From Doris montereyensis (Eukaryota > Mollusca > Gastropoda > Nudibranchia > Dorididae), in assembly GCA_037039925.1 (NCBI GenBank), contig JAXRKP010000106.1, positions 431,001 through 495,000 of the forward strand: a DNA stretch of 64,000 nucleotides. The letters are read 5' to 3'. Both the position numbers and the translations under genes were made by a program. The stretch's first letter is position 1; each line of letters begins with the position of its first letter. Of this stretch, positions 23,388-64,000 are shown one piece after another. The notes beneath the pieces were generated by a model. That model made no database searches, was not told the DNA's origin, and worked only from the letters and a program-made list of their open reading frames with translations.

Positions 23388-23480
23388 ATTTCTTCCAGGC
23401 TTCCTTCTTTTCTTTGATCTTAGTTTTGACATTCTCCTTTTATTTGTTTCCTACCAAAGTACAACTGAGAAGTGTATCAT
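23388..23480 (-). mobile_element. Short fragment of CFDP2-like LINE
   Basis: Resembles 33757-33870 of the large LINE ('ttcttccaggc.tccttctt', 'gtacaactgag') with an internal deletion. Confidence 0.55.
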
Positions 23481-23564
23481 TATGCAGGCCAAGTACTGAT
23501 AAGCGATCTTGAAAAAAGCCCTTTATTATTAATTCTATTCATGTAGTATTTCGAGCTGGACATG

Positions 23565-23790
23565 TAGTGTAGTTCTCAGAAATGCTTATTGAGGGCCAGA
23601 GAGAGAAGAGTTCTGGTCAATGATGAACAACACCATTGTGCTCTGTCTCCTATAAAATGCACCAGGATTTCATTACTGTAAGTTCTGAGAGCTTTCACTG
23701 ATTCAAAATATGTCCCTTTGATTGATGATTCGATACTCCGGAAGTCTCGATAATTCTGCCAAATTACTCAGAGTGTATATATAACAAATA
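23565..23790 (-). mobile_element. Truncated inverted copy of the pogo-like element
   Basis: Reverse complement matches 11220-11430, including 'gatactcc', 'ttactcagag' and 'gcaccagg..ttcattactgta' segments. The terminal CAGTCACC end is not retained. Confidence 0.7.
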
Positions 23791-23837
23791 ACACAAAATA
23801 ATGAAGTTAATTTATAGGCTAACTGGCGTGTATGCCT

Positions 23838-25160
23838 GAAAATTTGGCTCTGTCCAAGGTTTGCACAACAATTTGAAGTTCTGGAGTCTGAGACTGAAAA
23901 GAATCAGGTTTGCTATGTTTTTGCTATATCTGGATAACGTCCCGGGACTTAAACAAGATTTTGACTTCAGTGGCAAGTTGATGCGTTGGTTGCCTGTATA
24001 TTGGTGCAAGAAGCCTCGCCAGGTTTTAAAAAGAGGAGAGAGGCGACAGAGTCTAAAATGAAGAGACACACACACATTCACTGAGAAAGATCTACTTGTT
24101 AAACAAAGTACTGTTGTCAATTGTGTGTGTTCATAATATGACCTAGGTGCCATGTGTGACTGTGATGCAGAATAAGAGTTGGTAACACTGTAGGGGAAGT
24201 GAAGTTTGAAATAATAAGAGCTAGAGATGTAGCCTATTTAATGATCTAGATCTAGTGTAATGATGTAATTATACCTAGATCTAGCTTTCTACAATGAGCA
24301 ATGCAATGTTAGGCTGACCAGCACACGTGTGTGTGAGAGGAAGAGATAAATGTAGATCTAGATCTACTTTTCTATGTTAGACAATGCACCATCGTCAATT
24401 GTGTGTGTTTGTATGGATCTAGGTGTCGTGTGTAGTTGAGTGTCAGCCTTTAGAGTTGGAAACACTTAAGAGGAAGGAAAGTTTGAAAGAATGAGAGCTA
24501 AAGATGTAAATTAAGATTTACGTGTAATGCATTACATGATGTAATTATACCGGTGCCTGGATCTAACAAAGGCCCATCGTTAGCTTTTGTGTGTATGTAT
24601 GGATCTCAGTGTCATGCCAGACATGAGTGTGAGACACTCTGAGGAAAGGGGAATTTGAAAGAATGACAGAGGATCTGAATGTAGTTACAGCTTAGCCTAG
24701 CATTCTACAGTGAACAGTGCAATATCGTAGGTTGTTTGGTTCTGTTATGGTATTTGTTAGTAGGCGCTTGCCCACACTTGTGTGTGAGAGAGCGAGTGGG
24801 TTATCCTTTGCTTAAATTACATTTTTTTTGTTTTTGCAAACCATACACAGGCTTTCATTTCTAAATTGCTTAGAAATATGCAGCATCTTGCCCCAATCCC
24901 TGACTTAAACCAAGCTTTGCTTTTCATTATAAGCAGGTATCCTAGTTTTTCTTTCTTAGTTTAGGCTGGCAGTCATTGATGCAAACATTTACATACGTGA
25001 TACAGATATATGTAACATGTAAGGATCTGTGCGCTAATGTGTATTTTATTCGTCTATATATCAAGAGCGCCTGGGTTTCTTAGCAGTTCATTGCAAAAAA
25101 AATTCAGGACATTTCTTCAAGTGTGAGTGGCATGTCTGTATGAAGTCTTTCTGAGAAAGT
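23838..25160 (+). repeat. Direct repeat C, copy 1 (about 1.3 kb)
   Basis: Matches 48582-49685 in the same order and orientation: 'gcctgaaaattt', 'ggtttaaaaagaggag', 'gtagatctagatct', 'aatgtgtattttatt'. No conserved frame; probably a mobile-element family of unknown class. Confidence 0.75.
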
Positions 25161-25519
25161 GTTCTTGCTGGGGTTGTAGAATATGTCTTCTGCCTTCAGT
25201 CTCATGGCATTTTTTCTATTTTTATATAGTGTAAATCTTTCAATTGTACTAACCTTGAACTATCTTCTCTTTGGCCAAATGATTAATAAATTACCCATGT
25301 ATATCTGAGTTGTACGTGCATGATATAAAACTTTCTGTGTTATCAGGGTATAAATTATGTTATAATAGTCACTCATAGCTTGATTTTAACTTCTAATTTT
25401 TATTTCTTTCAGTTTCTTGTTTAGGTGGATATCTTGTATGCAGAAATTGATATCTGGCTGTCTTCCCTCCCCGAAAACAATTTAGGAAAAATAACGAAAA
25501 TCCAGAGGATCTTGGCTTG

Positions 25520-53457
<27,938 letters not shown>

Positions 53458-56090
53458 AGGACGACTCAAGGGTCGGTATTTGGAAGCGGAACTGGTTGGA
53501 CAGACAGGCAGTAGTGTCCGGCTTTGGGCTTATGTGATATGTACAGCTCAAAAGTGTATTGGCTCATATGTTGCTCTCCTACTATATAGTAACTATGTGG
53601 AGTTTTTACACCTTTGAATGGCCAGTATTTCTTTCTTCTTCAGGGGTTCTTTTTTCATAATTTTTCTGGGTTTTTTTGTCTTAAAAGAAAAACAAACTGG
53701 GCAGACTGATATTCCTGTTTGTAAAGTTTATTTCTTAAATAGTTGTCAGATGAATGTATTTTATTCTTTGACTAATGTGCTCTATTTTTTGTTTTGTTAT
53801 GATAACTTCATAATTTTGATAGTGAGTTAAAATGTTAGATTTTTTTTTCTTTCTCTTTGTCTTTTTTCCCCCGATCTATTGTCGCAAGCTATAAACAAAA
53901 AAAGGCAGAAAAAAATGATCTGATGTTTTTGTCGTGTTGTATTTACATACGCTCTTCCCTTTGTTTTGGAATAGATGTTGTCTTATAATGTATACAAAGC
54001 TTAGTTTATTTTTAAGACATATTTCATAATTGGAGGTAACAAATCCAAAGAAAAAAAGAGAAAAAAAAAGAAATAACAATAATTGTTTGTCTATGTTTAC
54101 TGGCACTGTCTTATATTTACTTAACAGTATTTGAAGGTTATAGACGTTCTCAAAACTAATCCATTGTCATTGTTTGTCTTTGTCACTGACTTGACAGGAA
54201 GCAGAAACTTTGTTGAAGGGGTAAAAGAAAAGAATGGGGAAAAAGACTGTTTAAATAGCACTGAATCCCCTAGACTCATGGTATCAGACTTAAAAGGTTG
54301 TGCACTAACGCTTTCAATCATTGTGAGCTGACTTTATGAATATATAATGTATATATAATATATGTATACCCATCCACCTTTCTAGTCGCCAGCAAGTGTC
54401 AGATTTTGGCCGTCATGTTTTGTTTGTTTGTGTGTTACCAGATACATACCCTTGATTTGTAATTCTTATTATTATCAGTATTTTCACCGTTTCAATCGTC
54501 GAATGATCATCATGGTGTGAACGAAGCGTTCCTTCTGGTTATTGTTAGTTTGGTCGTGTTTGTCTGTTGGGTTGTCTTTTTAACCATACCTCTGCCTCCC
54601 ACTGCATAAATGAGAATTATAAGTCCCAGAGTTTGCACGCAACTTATGTTCCGGTTGTAAACCATTGGCACGGGTCTTGTATCATGTGACATTGACAAAT
54701 TCTTCCTACAGCATCTTTAGGCCAGATCCCATGATACAAGCGGCCGCCTAGCTAATGAGTGCAACAGGCTATTATTAGAGTCAAATACATCATGCTAGTG
54801 CACTGGGCCACAGAACTCTTTTTCTGACTTGTCATTCTTGTTCGCTCATCCCATTTTACAGTGCAATGGTTAATTTGACTCTTACTACAATACCAAAACC
54901 AACCTGACAATAGACTAGGGATTGAAACATAGCTTGTGCCAGCATCCCTTAGCATTTGTGCATTTTTATGATATCATAGGATTGTATTGACATTGTGCTA
55001 GATCTAGTTCTTTTTATTTCTTTTTTCTGTTTTGGAACCCGTTACCTATTTTGTTCCACTTCTTTTACATTATTGTTGTAGTGTTTTTTTCTTCCTATTT
55101 TTTTGTTCTGTTTACACAAACAATTACTCTTTTGTTCCTTCTCTCTTTTGTCATGAGAGAGATTAGAGATGGCATGTATTTGGTTATAAGGCATGTGGGA
55201 TTTGATGAGAATTTGTGTTTTCTTGGTCCCTTGACCTTAAGTTACCATATTTAGTTATTGTTTTTTTTGTTTTTGTTTTGCATTTTAGGGAATGCATTTT
55301 TGACTTGTTTTCCACTTTGAAAAGGTCACACTTGATAATATTTTCATTTTTCTTTCTTCCTGTTGGAAGTGTGTTCATTAAGCTAACAAAGAGTTTAGTT
55401 TTTCAGTATCATTTTGTTTATAACTTCTTGACATTTGTGCCTTAAATGGCTTCTGTTTTTGTTTGATTGCTTCTCTTCCTTGAATGTCAGTCACTCTCAA
55501 AGTAAGTCACTCTCAAAGTACTTTAGTCTTCTTCGTTCTTCCATATGGCTCTGATGACCTCAAGAGAAGGTCAATCAAAATGAGTCTTTTCTTCTCATGG
55601 ATTTTTGTTTGTTTGTTGGTATTCTTCTTCTTTATGGCGACTGAGATTTCAAACTTGTTCTGTGTGTTGTTTGTGCTCAGACATGTCATCATTTCAATTT
55701 AAGTTTGACTTAAATAATGTATATCATGTAGGCTATAGACCATGGTAAAGATGAGTTCTTGTGCTGGTATAGCTCTACTTTTGTTCATTTCTTTGTTGGA
55801 TTTTTCTTTGTATATGTTTGAAACTGTTTTGACACACAGCTTTAGGAGATTGACACATGAAATCTTGCCTTTCAAAAACTGAACAAAAATGTCAAAAGCA
55901 AAGAAAAAGGAGATATGTATTTCTTTTCTTTTCTTTTTATATTTTCCCCTTTTTGCATTCGTGTTTTGTTATTATTTAAACAAGTCAACAAGTTGCTGGC
56001 TTAATTTGATTTGATCTAGCATGAAGCAAGTTCATATTTTTTTGGTTTTGTTTAGTATTTCTTTGAATAAAAGTTATATATGAACAGTTA
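53458..56090 (+). other. STAU: Probable 3' UTR of Staufen
   Basis: T-rich, without recognisable repeats or exons, unlike the repeat-filled sequence on both sides. AATAAA at 56066-56071 could be the polyadenylation signal. Extent is inferred. Confidence 0.5.
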
Positions 56091-57424
56091 TTTTGTACCA
56101 AGTTCCTTACATTACATGTTTTCATGTTTGTTCAAACATTCAATCAACTCACAGTGTATTTGGTTTTCATTTCAAAATGTTTTTGTATTATAATTATCTA
56201 CCCACTCAAGCCCTTTATTGAGTTAAATTGTGACTACTAACATATTCTATGTATGTATGTATGTATGCACATGTGTTCTGTTTGAAGAAGCGAAACCATG
56301 CACTTCCCTTTTCTGGAATGTTTTGTCTGAGCAGATGTGACTGGTACTAATAGTGGTAGTCCTACTTCTTCCCTTGCACTGTGGGCGATTGGCGAGTGCT
56401 GCTAGTAGACCCTTCTGCTTTCCTTTACTCTTTCACTTCTCTTTTATCTTGCTGTTTCCTCTTAATTCACCCTGAGATCACCACAACGGTGGATGGGGGT
56501 AAATTTCAATTAAACTTTAAATAAACAAAAAATTCCTTGCACTTGAGAGTCATGGTGCTGTTTCCTCCTGAATAAACCCTGAGATCACCCTATATATGAT
56601 ATGATAGATGGGGTAAATCTTAATAGGACAATGTAAGATGTTAGGGGGGGGGGGGGGGTGGAAAAAAATGAGATGAAGGTGAGTGGTACTGGTAGTGGTT
56701 AGTTATGCTTCTTTCTTTTTACGTCTTTCTTCAACTTGCGTCAATGGTTCTACCTTTTTCATTTCACTCTTTCACAAATATTTCGTCGTGTTACTTACTA
56801 ATTTACCCTGAGTCACTTCATATGATGGATGGGGTAAATTTCAATTAAACAAATTTCTGTAACATTTGCATAAAAATCAAAAGAAAACTATTGTATTATT
56901 ATAGGGCGGGTGCTTTGTGGGTCTTTTTTCCTTTCACTTTCAGGTTCCTGTGACTAGCGGGATCTTCTTTTATCTTGTATGGGTGATAGGCGGGCGCTGC
57001 TCATAGTAATAGAAGTTTATTAGTGATTGATAGGTAATTTCTCTTTTCTTTCATTTTTCACTTACCTTTCATTCTGCTGTTTACATGTTTCCTCTTTATT
57101 CGCTCTCTGAAATCACCACATATTGTGTACAGAGTAAATTACATCGAAATATTAATTCCAACGAAACGAACGAACAAATTAATACTAATAGTCCATAGGC
57201 CATGTGGATATACATATCAATGTCATTGTCATGAGACTAGTATGGTAACTACATATACCAACCAGATGTTGAAAATGGTGGTGGTTGGCAGGAGCTTCCA
57301 GTAGGTCCTGATTCTATCCTTGCTGATTCTGTTTGTATTACCTATCTTTCACTTTCATCTTGCTGTTCCCTCTTAGATTCACCCTCTGACTGCAATCACC
57401 ACATATTGTGTGCGGGGTAAATTT

Positions 57425-57765
57425 GGGGATCATGTAGTCCAGAGGCAAGGTGTGGGTCTCTCAACCCAAAGGTCGTGGGTTCAAGCCCAGCCAACGGTTG
57501 AAAAATGTTCTTTGGTTCTTTAAAACAAAACTAAAAATCTACACCCCCGCCACACACCCTCCCACCCCTAGTGGATCGAATCCTAGTTCCATTGGAGACA
57601 AGATAAAGAAGAGGTCCTGTGTGCAGATCACAATGCTGGGCACATTATTAAAGATCACTTGGCTGTTTACAGGGCAGTCTGGGGAAATTAAAAAGTCCTA
57701 GTAGTAGCCCTACCAAAACCCAGATATTACCTTAGTTGTGGATGTGGTTAAATCAAATCAAATAG
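57425..57765 (+). mobile_element. tRNA-headed SINE, third family
   Basis: Best-preserved copy: 'gtccagaggcaaggtgtggg', B-box GTGGGTTCAAGCCC, tail 'cttagttgtggatgtggtta'. Confidence 0.8.
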
Positions 57766-58557
57766 GGTAAAGTTCAAAGAAATAAAACCAGTTAAACAAA
57801 TCCTTTTAACTTGCTGTTTCCTCTCAATTCACCATGAGATCACTAATTATGTATGGTGGACGGTAAATTCCAATGAAACGAGCTAAGCATAACCCACGTG
57901 GGCATGCATGTCAATGTCATATTTTTTAAATTGTCATTAATGTCATAAGACTTGCCACCATGTAGGCTACACGTAAATACTATATATATGTATTAGTATT
58001 AGTACTAACCAGATGGCTAAAATGGAGGTGGTGGGCTGTTGACACTAATGACGGCAGCATCTGGTAGTGTGGTAGTGGGAGGTCCTAATTCTTTCCTTTC
58101 TTTCTGTCCCTTATATTTTATTTCATCTTGCCGGTTCCTCTTAGTAGTCTTAGATTCACCCCTGATATCATCACACATGGTGAATGTATTACAATTCATT
58201 GATGTAGATAGTCTGGGACATGGCGCTGTATCGATACATTGACACCTGTGGAGTGGAGGTGTTAGTAGTAGGATGATTGAAATTGAAAGAAAAGGAAGCT
58301 AGCATCAGCCTGATGTTGAGGACAATCTTTCAACTTTCTGTTTTCACATTGGGAATCACCCTCAACTTGCAGAGTTGGCGGGAGCTTTTTAGTCTCTATA
58401 TATTATATTATTTTATAATCTATGGGCGACATCGAAGTGGCACCGCACCAACCCATTCCCCTTTCACGTTCGTGGTCAACTCATGTCGATTTAGATTTAC
58501 TGCAGCAGTATAACGAGTTTTTTTCCTCCGGATTAACCCCCCCCTCCTCCTTTTGAT

Positions 58558-58735
58558 TCAAATAGGTGAATCGATACCTAGACTCGTCGGAGACGGATGA
58601 TAAATAGGAGCTTTTGTGTGCAGATGGCTGTTATTAGGGCAGTCTGGGAAAAATAAAAAAAATCCTACCAAAAACCCCAAGATCACATTGTCAATGTCAT
58701 CGAGTTGTAGATGTGGGTAATCAAATAAGAAAATC
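58558..58735 (+). mobile_element. Headless SINE, third family
   Basis: Carries the body from 'ggtgaatcgatacctag' to 'gagttgtagatgtgggtaat' and lacks the tRNA-like head. Confidence 0.65.
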
Positions 58736-59046
58736 AACATACTATAAATAATTTTTTTAAAAGCATTGCATTATTTTCATCAATTAGCGTTTACAAACTG
58801 CATTATTGAGGGGATTCGGAATACATGATATTGATATGGGGGTATGATGGCTGTATTTTAGCGTGAACGGTTAGCAGGCGCTGTCGATAGGTCTTAGTTT
58901 TTTTTACTTTCACTTATACTTATACTTATATTTTATCTTGCTATATCCTCTACGTTCACCCTGAGATCAACGCATATGACGGATGGGTCAAATTTCAATT
59001 CAATAAAAAAAAAATTCTTGCTTTTTCTCCAATTCACCTTGCACTG

Positions 59047-60455
59047 GCAGGCTAGTCTTGATGACTAAAGGCTAAGGGAGTTAACCCTGACAGAAAATAA
59101 CAAGGCCTGGTAGGGGCCTCAAGGTGGCAGCCCCACCATCTACCTAGGGGTACAGTGGGCTAATCACCTGCTTATCATTTATACAAAATAAATTGATTCA
59201 GAGAAATAAAAGTAATATAACTGGCTTGATCTTTCGAAGACGAACTTGGAAACGAATACGGACTGATTTTTGGAACATGGAATGTTAAGGCAATAAATGG
59301 AAAAGAGAATTAGTTGAAGAAATGGAAAAATTCAAATCAAAGTAGATATTTTGGCCATTACAGAAACAAAGAAAAAGGGACAAGGAATAGAATATGTAGG
59401 ACCGAATCATATTTTAATCTTCTCAGGAGTAGATGTCAACGATAGAGCTAGAGCAGGAGTAGGCCTCCTACTATAGTGCATAAAAGGCATGAAATTGAAA
59501 AGCTACTAGAAAGTTGGAAATTTATAAGCCCACGTAAAGAGAGGTAAATATTAAACCAAAAGGAAGAGAAAGTAAATTATTAATCTTATGGACCAAACGC
59601 AGACGCAACTAAAGAACGATTTACAAATGGCTGCAGAGAATCTTAAACCCAAACAGGAACTAATGCTTTTAGTTTTATGAGATTTAAACGCTAGAGTAGG
59701 CAACAATGTAGAAACGTCAGGAAGAGGAATAGGTAAAGAATGAGAGACAACTTCTCCAAATGGAGAGAGACTCATAGATTTTTGCCTAAAGACTAACATG
59801 AAAATAGCCAACACCTTTTTTCCTCATAATGATATCCACAACTATACAACAAGAGTAAATGAAGACAGGTGTGAAAAGTCAATGATAGACTACATATAGT
59901 TAGCAGCCCTCTTTTTTACAGTACATTGGATGCAAGAGTAAACAGAGGAGCAGAAATATTTAGTGGTCATCACTTAGTGGTTGCCAAAATGAGATTACTG
60001 ACTGAAGAAAACAAACAGAAAAGGAAAGAGAAGAAAGCTACTTAACTCAAAATAGAGGAATTAAATAAACCAGTAGTAAAACAGGTATACCATTACCAAT
60101 CTATGATAAAAAAAATTATCAGTGAAAGACAGATGGATATGGATGATGGCACAATAGAAGAAAAGTGGCAGATGTATAAAGAAACACTCCTCAGTTATAC
60201 TGAAAAGGTCTGTGGTATTGGTAGGAAACAAATTAAAGGAGATGCAAAAGGACACAACATGGTGGAATGAGAATGTCAAGACTAAGAATATAAGATCAAA
60301 AGAAAAAGAAGGATGCCTGAAAGAAATACTTGCAAACAAAGAGACCAGAGGATAGGATAGATTACGTGAATAAAAAAAACTATCGCCAAAGAGGAAGTTA
60401 GGAAAGCAAAACAGGAACAATGGGAAGAGTTTGGACAAAGACTTCAAGAAAGCTT
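59047..60455 (+). mobile_element. 5' half of a second CFDP2-like LINE
   Basis: Opposite in orientation to the 31845-35190 copy and closely similar to its 5' half: one 5' monomer ('aaaggctaagggagttaacc'), the endonuclease region, and the connector up to 'gtttggacaaagac'. It lacks the reverse transcriptase, and stops and frameshifts are frequent. Truncation is at the 3' side, unlike ordinary 5' truncation. Confidence 0.88.
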
Positions 60456-61235
60456 CCAATTATTACAAGAAAATCATTATACATTAGCATGCACTGTTTT
60501 GTACCATCACTGTCCTATGCAACTTAACCGAAATGCGATTATATTGTAACTTACACGTCACAGACTGCATATGCTAGGCCTAATAATACTAGTAGATCTA
60601 GTAAGGAATATCACTAGGCGGAAGGCAAGTAGTGATGCGTTTGGAATGACTCGGAGTTGTTCAGTCTGTGCCGGTCGAGTAAATTGAAAAGTGCACATCA
60701 CGTTGGCATGCTACTACTACTAGGCTTACATGCATTAAATGTAAATAGTGTATTATATTACTTATGTAATACATTATGTAATAAATTGTAGTTGCATCTG
60801 ATCGCACTGTTAAGATGTCCTTACTGCGCACGTTAATGCTCAATGCTATCAAAAACGTGACACAATTTCTGTACATTGTGCTGTACCACGAACATAAAAC
60901 TACCAGTGTGTACCAGTGTCATACTAATTTATAGGGCCACTTACATTACTTACAATACTACATTGTAGACCTGCCTGTTTGGTTGGCGGTATAACGGGAA
61001 ATACTTTACTTCAAAACAACATTAAAGAGTTTCCGCTTCACCGTTGGCAGGATGGCCATTTAAAAACACCCCCATTGCTTTTGTATGGCAGTTGTCCCGT
61101 TCCTTGACAAAAGTTGGCGGTAGGCGGCAATGGCGGTATAAGAGGTATAAGGGAGGGAGATGGAACAGTACAACGGGACTTAATTGCATGACTCTTTTGG
61201 AACCTTAAAATGAAAGAAACGTGTGTCCACGTAAC
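60456..61235. other. Sequence without recognised genes
   Basis: Only fragments resembling pogo-like ends ('ggcggtataac' at 60985 and 61131) are visible. Confidence 0.5.
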
Positions 61236-61237
61236 CA

Positions 61238-61540
61238 GGAGAATCGGTAGTCTAGAGGCAAAGTATCGACCTCTCAAACCAAAGGTCTCGGGTTCAGCCA
61301 CGTCAACGGTTGACATTTTTTTCTCGATTAAAAGTTACCCCCTGCTCCAGGTAGGTGGATCGAGATCGTCCCATTGTAAAGTGATAAAAAGGAGGTGGTC
61401 CTCTAAGCATATCACAATACTTTGTGCATGGTAAAGGTCCCTTGGCTGTTTACAAGAAATTCCGTGAAAATTTCAAAAATACTATTTAAAAAAAAACCCA
61501 ACCCGAGACCACCTTAGGTAAATCCTAATCATATCAATGA
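61238..61540 (+). mobile_element. tRNA-headed SINE, third family
   Basis: 'tagtctagaggcaaagtatc', B-box CGGGTTCAGCCAC, body and tail ending 'gagaccaccttaggtaaatc'. Inserted next to a 'gtccacgtaacc' repeat unit. Confidence 0.75.
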
Positions 61541-62141
61541 TTTAGAAAGTCCACGTAACCAACACGATAAAATGACTAAAAAGCAAAGACGTAAAGAGTA
61601 AAAGAGTACGGTTTGTTCCCTTTTTTTGACGATGTGTCCACCTAACCGACTCAACACGCTCAAAGTCGATCAGTTTTGACTTGCATATGGAGTAGTGCAC
61701 CTCTTTGGGACCTTAAAAGAAACGTTTGTCCACGTAACCAACACGACTAGACGACTTACAAGACGTGTACGGTTTGTTTCATTTTTGTTGATTGGTCGTA
61801 TGGACCAGTGATGAGTCATCAGTTAGGAGGCCTGCCAACTGCCAAGGGTTTGATCAACTCATTGAAAATGAATTTTTTTAGTTCATTTCCTTAACATTAG
61901 CAAAATCATCGCGTAAAAAAACAGCTTTTCCTTTGTATTGAAAATGTTAGTAAATTTAGGCTCTTCTTTACTCTGGCTGCTGTGGATACTGCGCCAGAAG
62001 ACGAGTCACGAGGTTCATGCAAAAGAACACGTCCAAACGACTCAGTCGTGTCGCGTTGTGTGCTGCTTGACACGTGAATTTAAGCCCTTAAAAATCAAGA
62101 AGAAGCGCAGTGATTTATTACTATTTTGGGACCTTAAAATA

Positions 62142-63012
62142 AACTCAAATCTCGTTATAGCGCCAACTACTATGCCAGTGGTAACTTGGTGTTATAAAAG
62201 GAATGACATAACGAGAACGCCATTTTCAAGTATTACGACGAGGGAGATAACCAATATTAAATCAACCAAGTAAAAAAAACAACCCAGTAACTGAGAAGAT
62301 AGTGTTGGCCTTCTGCACGTGAAAGGGCCATTGTAGTATTATAATATGTAGAGTAATACGTACACGTATTACTAGTAATACTTGTATTAGGATCGCCCAG
62401 TCTGATATGTGGTCTAAAAACCCTACGGAAAACATCGACAGGCAGACCCTAACTCAAAATAGACTAGTCTAGGTTATGACATTGCTGTGAAACAGAATTA
62501 TCGCCATTCAATTGGGCTCAGTAATAGCCATGCCTTATCCGCGAAGCCATTGTCATCATGGCATGATCTGTATCCATGCCGATGCCACTCTTCATTCAGA
62601 CCCTCATTCAGGCCCTAGACCTCAGCAGTAGACGACACACATTGCCTCCAAACCTTCAATATTCCAATCCCACTCATAAAAAAGAAATCTTGTTTCACTA
62701 GTATCAGTGTCATTTCTATTAGTGTAAGAACACTAAGACACGCATAACTGTCATGCTTGTGTGTGTTTGACTATGTGATCTGTGACCAAGCCAAACTAGA
62801 TTCTACTTCTGCCGGCTTGCATCACTACGGAGAAGGGGTGGTGATGCACGGTGGCGGTATATCAAGATGTATTTTTTACAACAGTTATGAAGGAATGTTA
62901 ATTCCAAAGCATTGGCGGATTGCGCTATAACGAGTTATTTCTTGTGTTTTGTATAGTAGCAGATTCGTAACTCGTACCAAGGCGAGAATGGCGGTATAAC
63001 GAGGTTTGAGTG
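62142..63012. mobile_element. 871-base pogo-like MITE with TA target
   Basis: Left AACTCAAATCTCGTTATAGC and right (minus strand inward) CACTCAAACCTCGTTATACC form a terminal inverted repeat of about 20 bases, flanked by TA at 62140-62141 and 63013-63014. No transposase frame. It splits a 'ccttaaaa..gtccacgtaacc' unit. Confidence 0.75.
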
Positions 63013-63252
63013 TAATATCAATGTATGTCCACGTAACCAACAAAACTAAACGACGTGTCATTGTTTCATTGTGAATACGGCACGTTCCATTTTGTCTTTC
63101 GGCCGTAGGAGCAAGTGGTGAGTCATCAACTAAGACTTTAGTCCAAGGGAAACTACTCAGTAATAGTACTGTCTACGCTAGGGAAATGTGACTTCTGAGT
63201 TAGTTCCCTTGTAAATCGTTTATAATAGGAATCGGCTTAGCACAACAGGACT

Positions 63253-63274
63253 CCCCCCCCCCCCCCCCCCCCCC
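63253..63274. repeat. C22 homopolymer
   Basis: Twenty-two consecutive Cs; length is likely to be unreliable in the assembly. Confidence 0.95.
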
Positions 63275-64000
63275 ACCTCGCTGTTTAGGATAAGCCTTAT
63301 CATAGATAAATCTACACGACTCGGAAACTTCATCTATGATCGTCGTTTCATCCTCGCTCCAGGCTTACTACAATTTATTTAAAGGTCGATACGAACAAAG
63401 TTGTTTAAAAGAAAATGATAGAAAGTAATAGTACTACTAGACTACTAGTAGTGAGGCTGATCGCTGATGACAAATTATGACTGGGATGATTTTTTTAAAC
63501 ACTGAAAGGCGGAAGTCTAACAGCAGGAATCTAGTGTAGCAGGTTCCAGCAACTAAAATAAGTAAATAATTATTTTATTAACAAAATTAATGCAAAAGAA
63601 ACGCTAGTTATTACGTAATGGTTTGACTAATTTTGAGATGCTGAAATACAACAAACGTGATTATTGTTTTAAAATGGAGTTCACTTTTATCGAGTTGATC
63701 AAGCCCCTGGCAGACCTCTCACTCTCATCTGCTAACTCATCACTCGTCCGTATAAAGTATAAACCAACCAAGAGGAATGGAACATGTCATAATCAAACCG
63801 ACACGCCTTTTCAGTCGTTTACTAAGTCAATCTGGTTACGCGGACATAAATTTCTTTTAATTCAAAGTTTCAAAGAGAAATAAATTGCTGTGCTACTTAT
63901 CTTCAAGACTTTATTCGAAACTAATAATAGATTTTGGACGCGTTGAGTCAGTAAGGCTACGTGTCCACCTCACAGTTATTGCGCACGTGAAAGAAACGCG

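Larger units (their letters stand above)
56337..59005 (+). repeat. Cluster of eight copies of the 'catcttgctgtttcctc' repeat
   Basis: Copies begin near 56337, 56551, 56680, 56905, 57280, 57795, 58020 and 58860, all in plus orientation, each ending near 'ggtggatggggtaaatttca'. Spacing is irregular and two SINEs interrupt the series, so this is a cluster and not a strict tandem array. Confidence 0.75.
61185..63140 (+). repeat. Interrupted 'tttgggaccttaaaa..gtccacgtaacc' repeat units
   Basis: Unit starts at 61190, 61706 and 62124, and 'gtccacgtaaccaac' segments at 61226 (partial), 61549, 61728 and 63027. A SINE separates two of them, and a MITE splits the third unit. Confidence 0.65.

Overview
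This is an intron-rich, AT-rich animal genomic window, most likely from a lophotrochozoan and probably a gastropod mollusc. The taxon is inferred from gene content, GT-AG introns with short exons, tRNA-headed SINEs, pogo-like MITEs, CFDP2-type LINEs and long GA/CT microsatellites; no marker fixes the species. There are no bacterial operons, ribosome binding sites or CRISPR arrays.

Two conserved protein-coding genes are recognisable and lie head to head. On the minus strand (about 5.2-13.6 kb) is an FBXO16 orthologue, an F-box protein assembled from at least six exons, including a 36-base microexon and a YY1-like promoter motif just upstream of the first ATG. On the plus strand (about 25.4-53.5 kb, probable 3' UTR to about 56.1 kb) is a Staufen gene encoding a glutamine-rich N terminus followed by five double-stranded-RNA-binding domains (dsRBD1-5).

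Layout: 0-5 kb, LINE tail, SINEs and a possible piggyBac-like N-terminal ORF; 5.2-13.6 kb, FBXO16 with minisatellites, a 745-base MITE and a 1.4 kb pogo-like element; 13.7-25.4 kb, a gene-poor mosaic of duplicated segments, microsatellites and an inverted-repeat pair; 25.4-53.5 kb, Staufen, whose introns carry a 3.3 kb antisense LINE, a decayed copy of a recurrent 'SPDSDV' protein family, SINEs including an inverted pair, and segmental repeats; 53.5-56.1 kb, T-rich probable 3' UTR; 56.3-59 kb, a cluster of one short interspersed repeat family; 59-60.5 kb, a second LINE copy; 60.5-64 kb, further SINE, MITE and repeat sequence.

Both genes show single-base frame breaks in otherwise strongly conserved exons. 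Nearly every break sits in a short homopolymer and is repaired by one extra base, with exon phases then agreeing on both sides. I read this as homopolymer contraction in the assembly and not gene death. I found no clearly new biological system. The more unusual items are the repeat-associated SPDSDV family remnant, the inverted SINE pair inside a dsRNA-binding-protein gene, LINE 5' monomers, and two unidentified antisense ORFs in Staufen introns.
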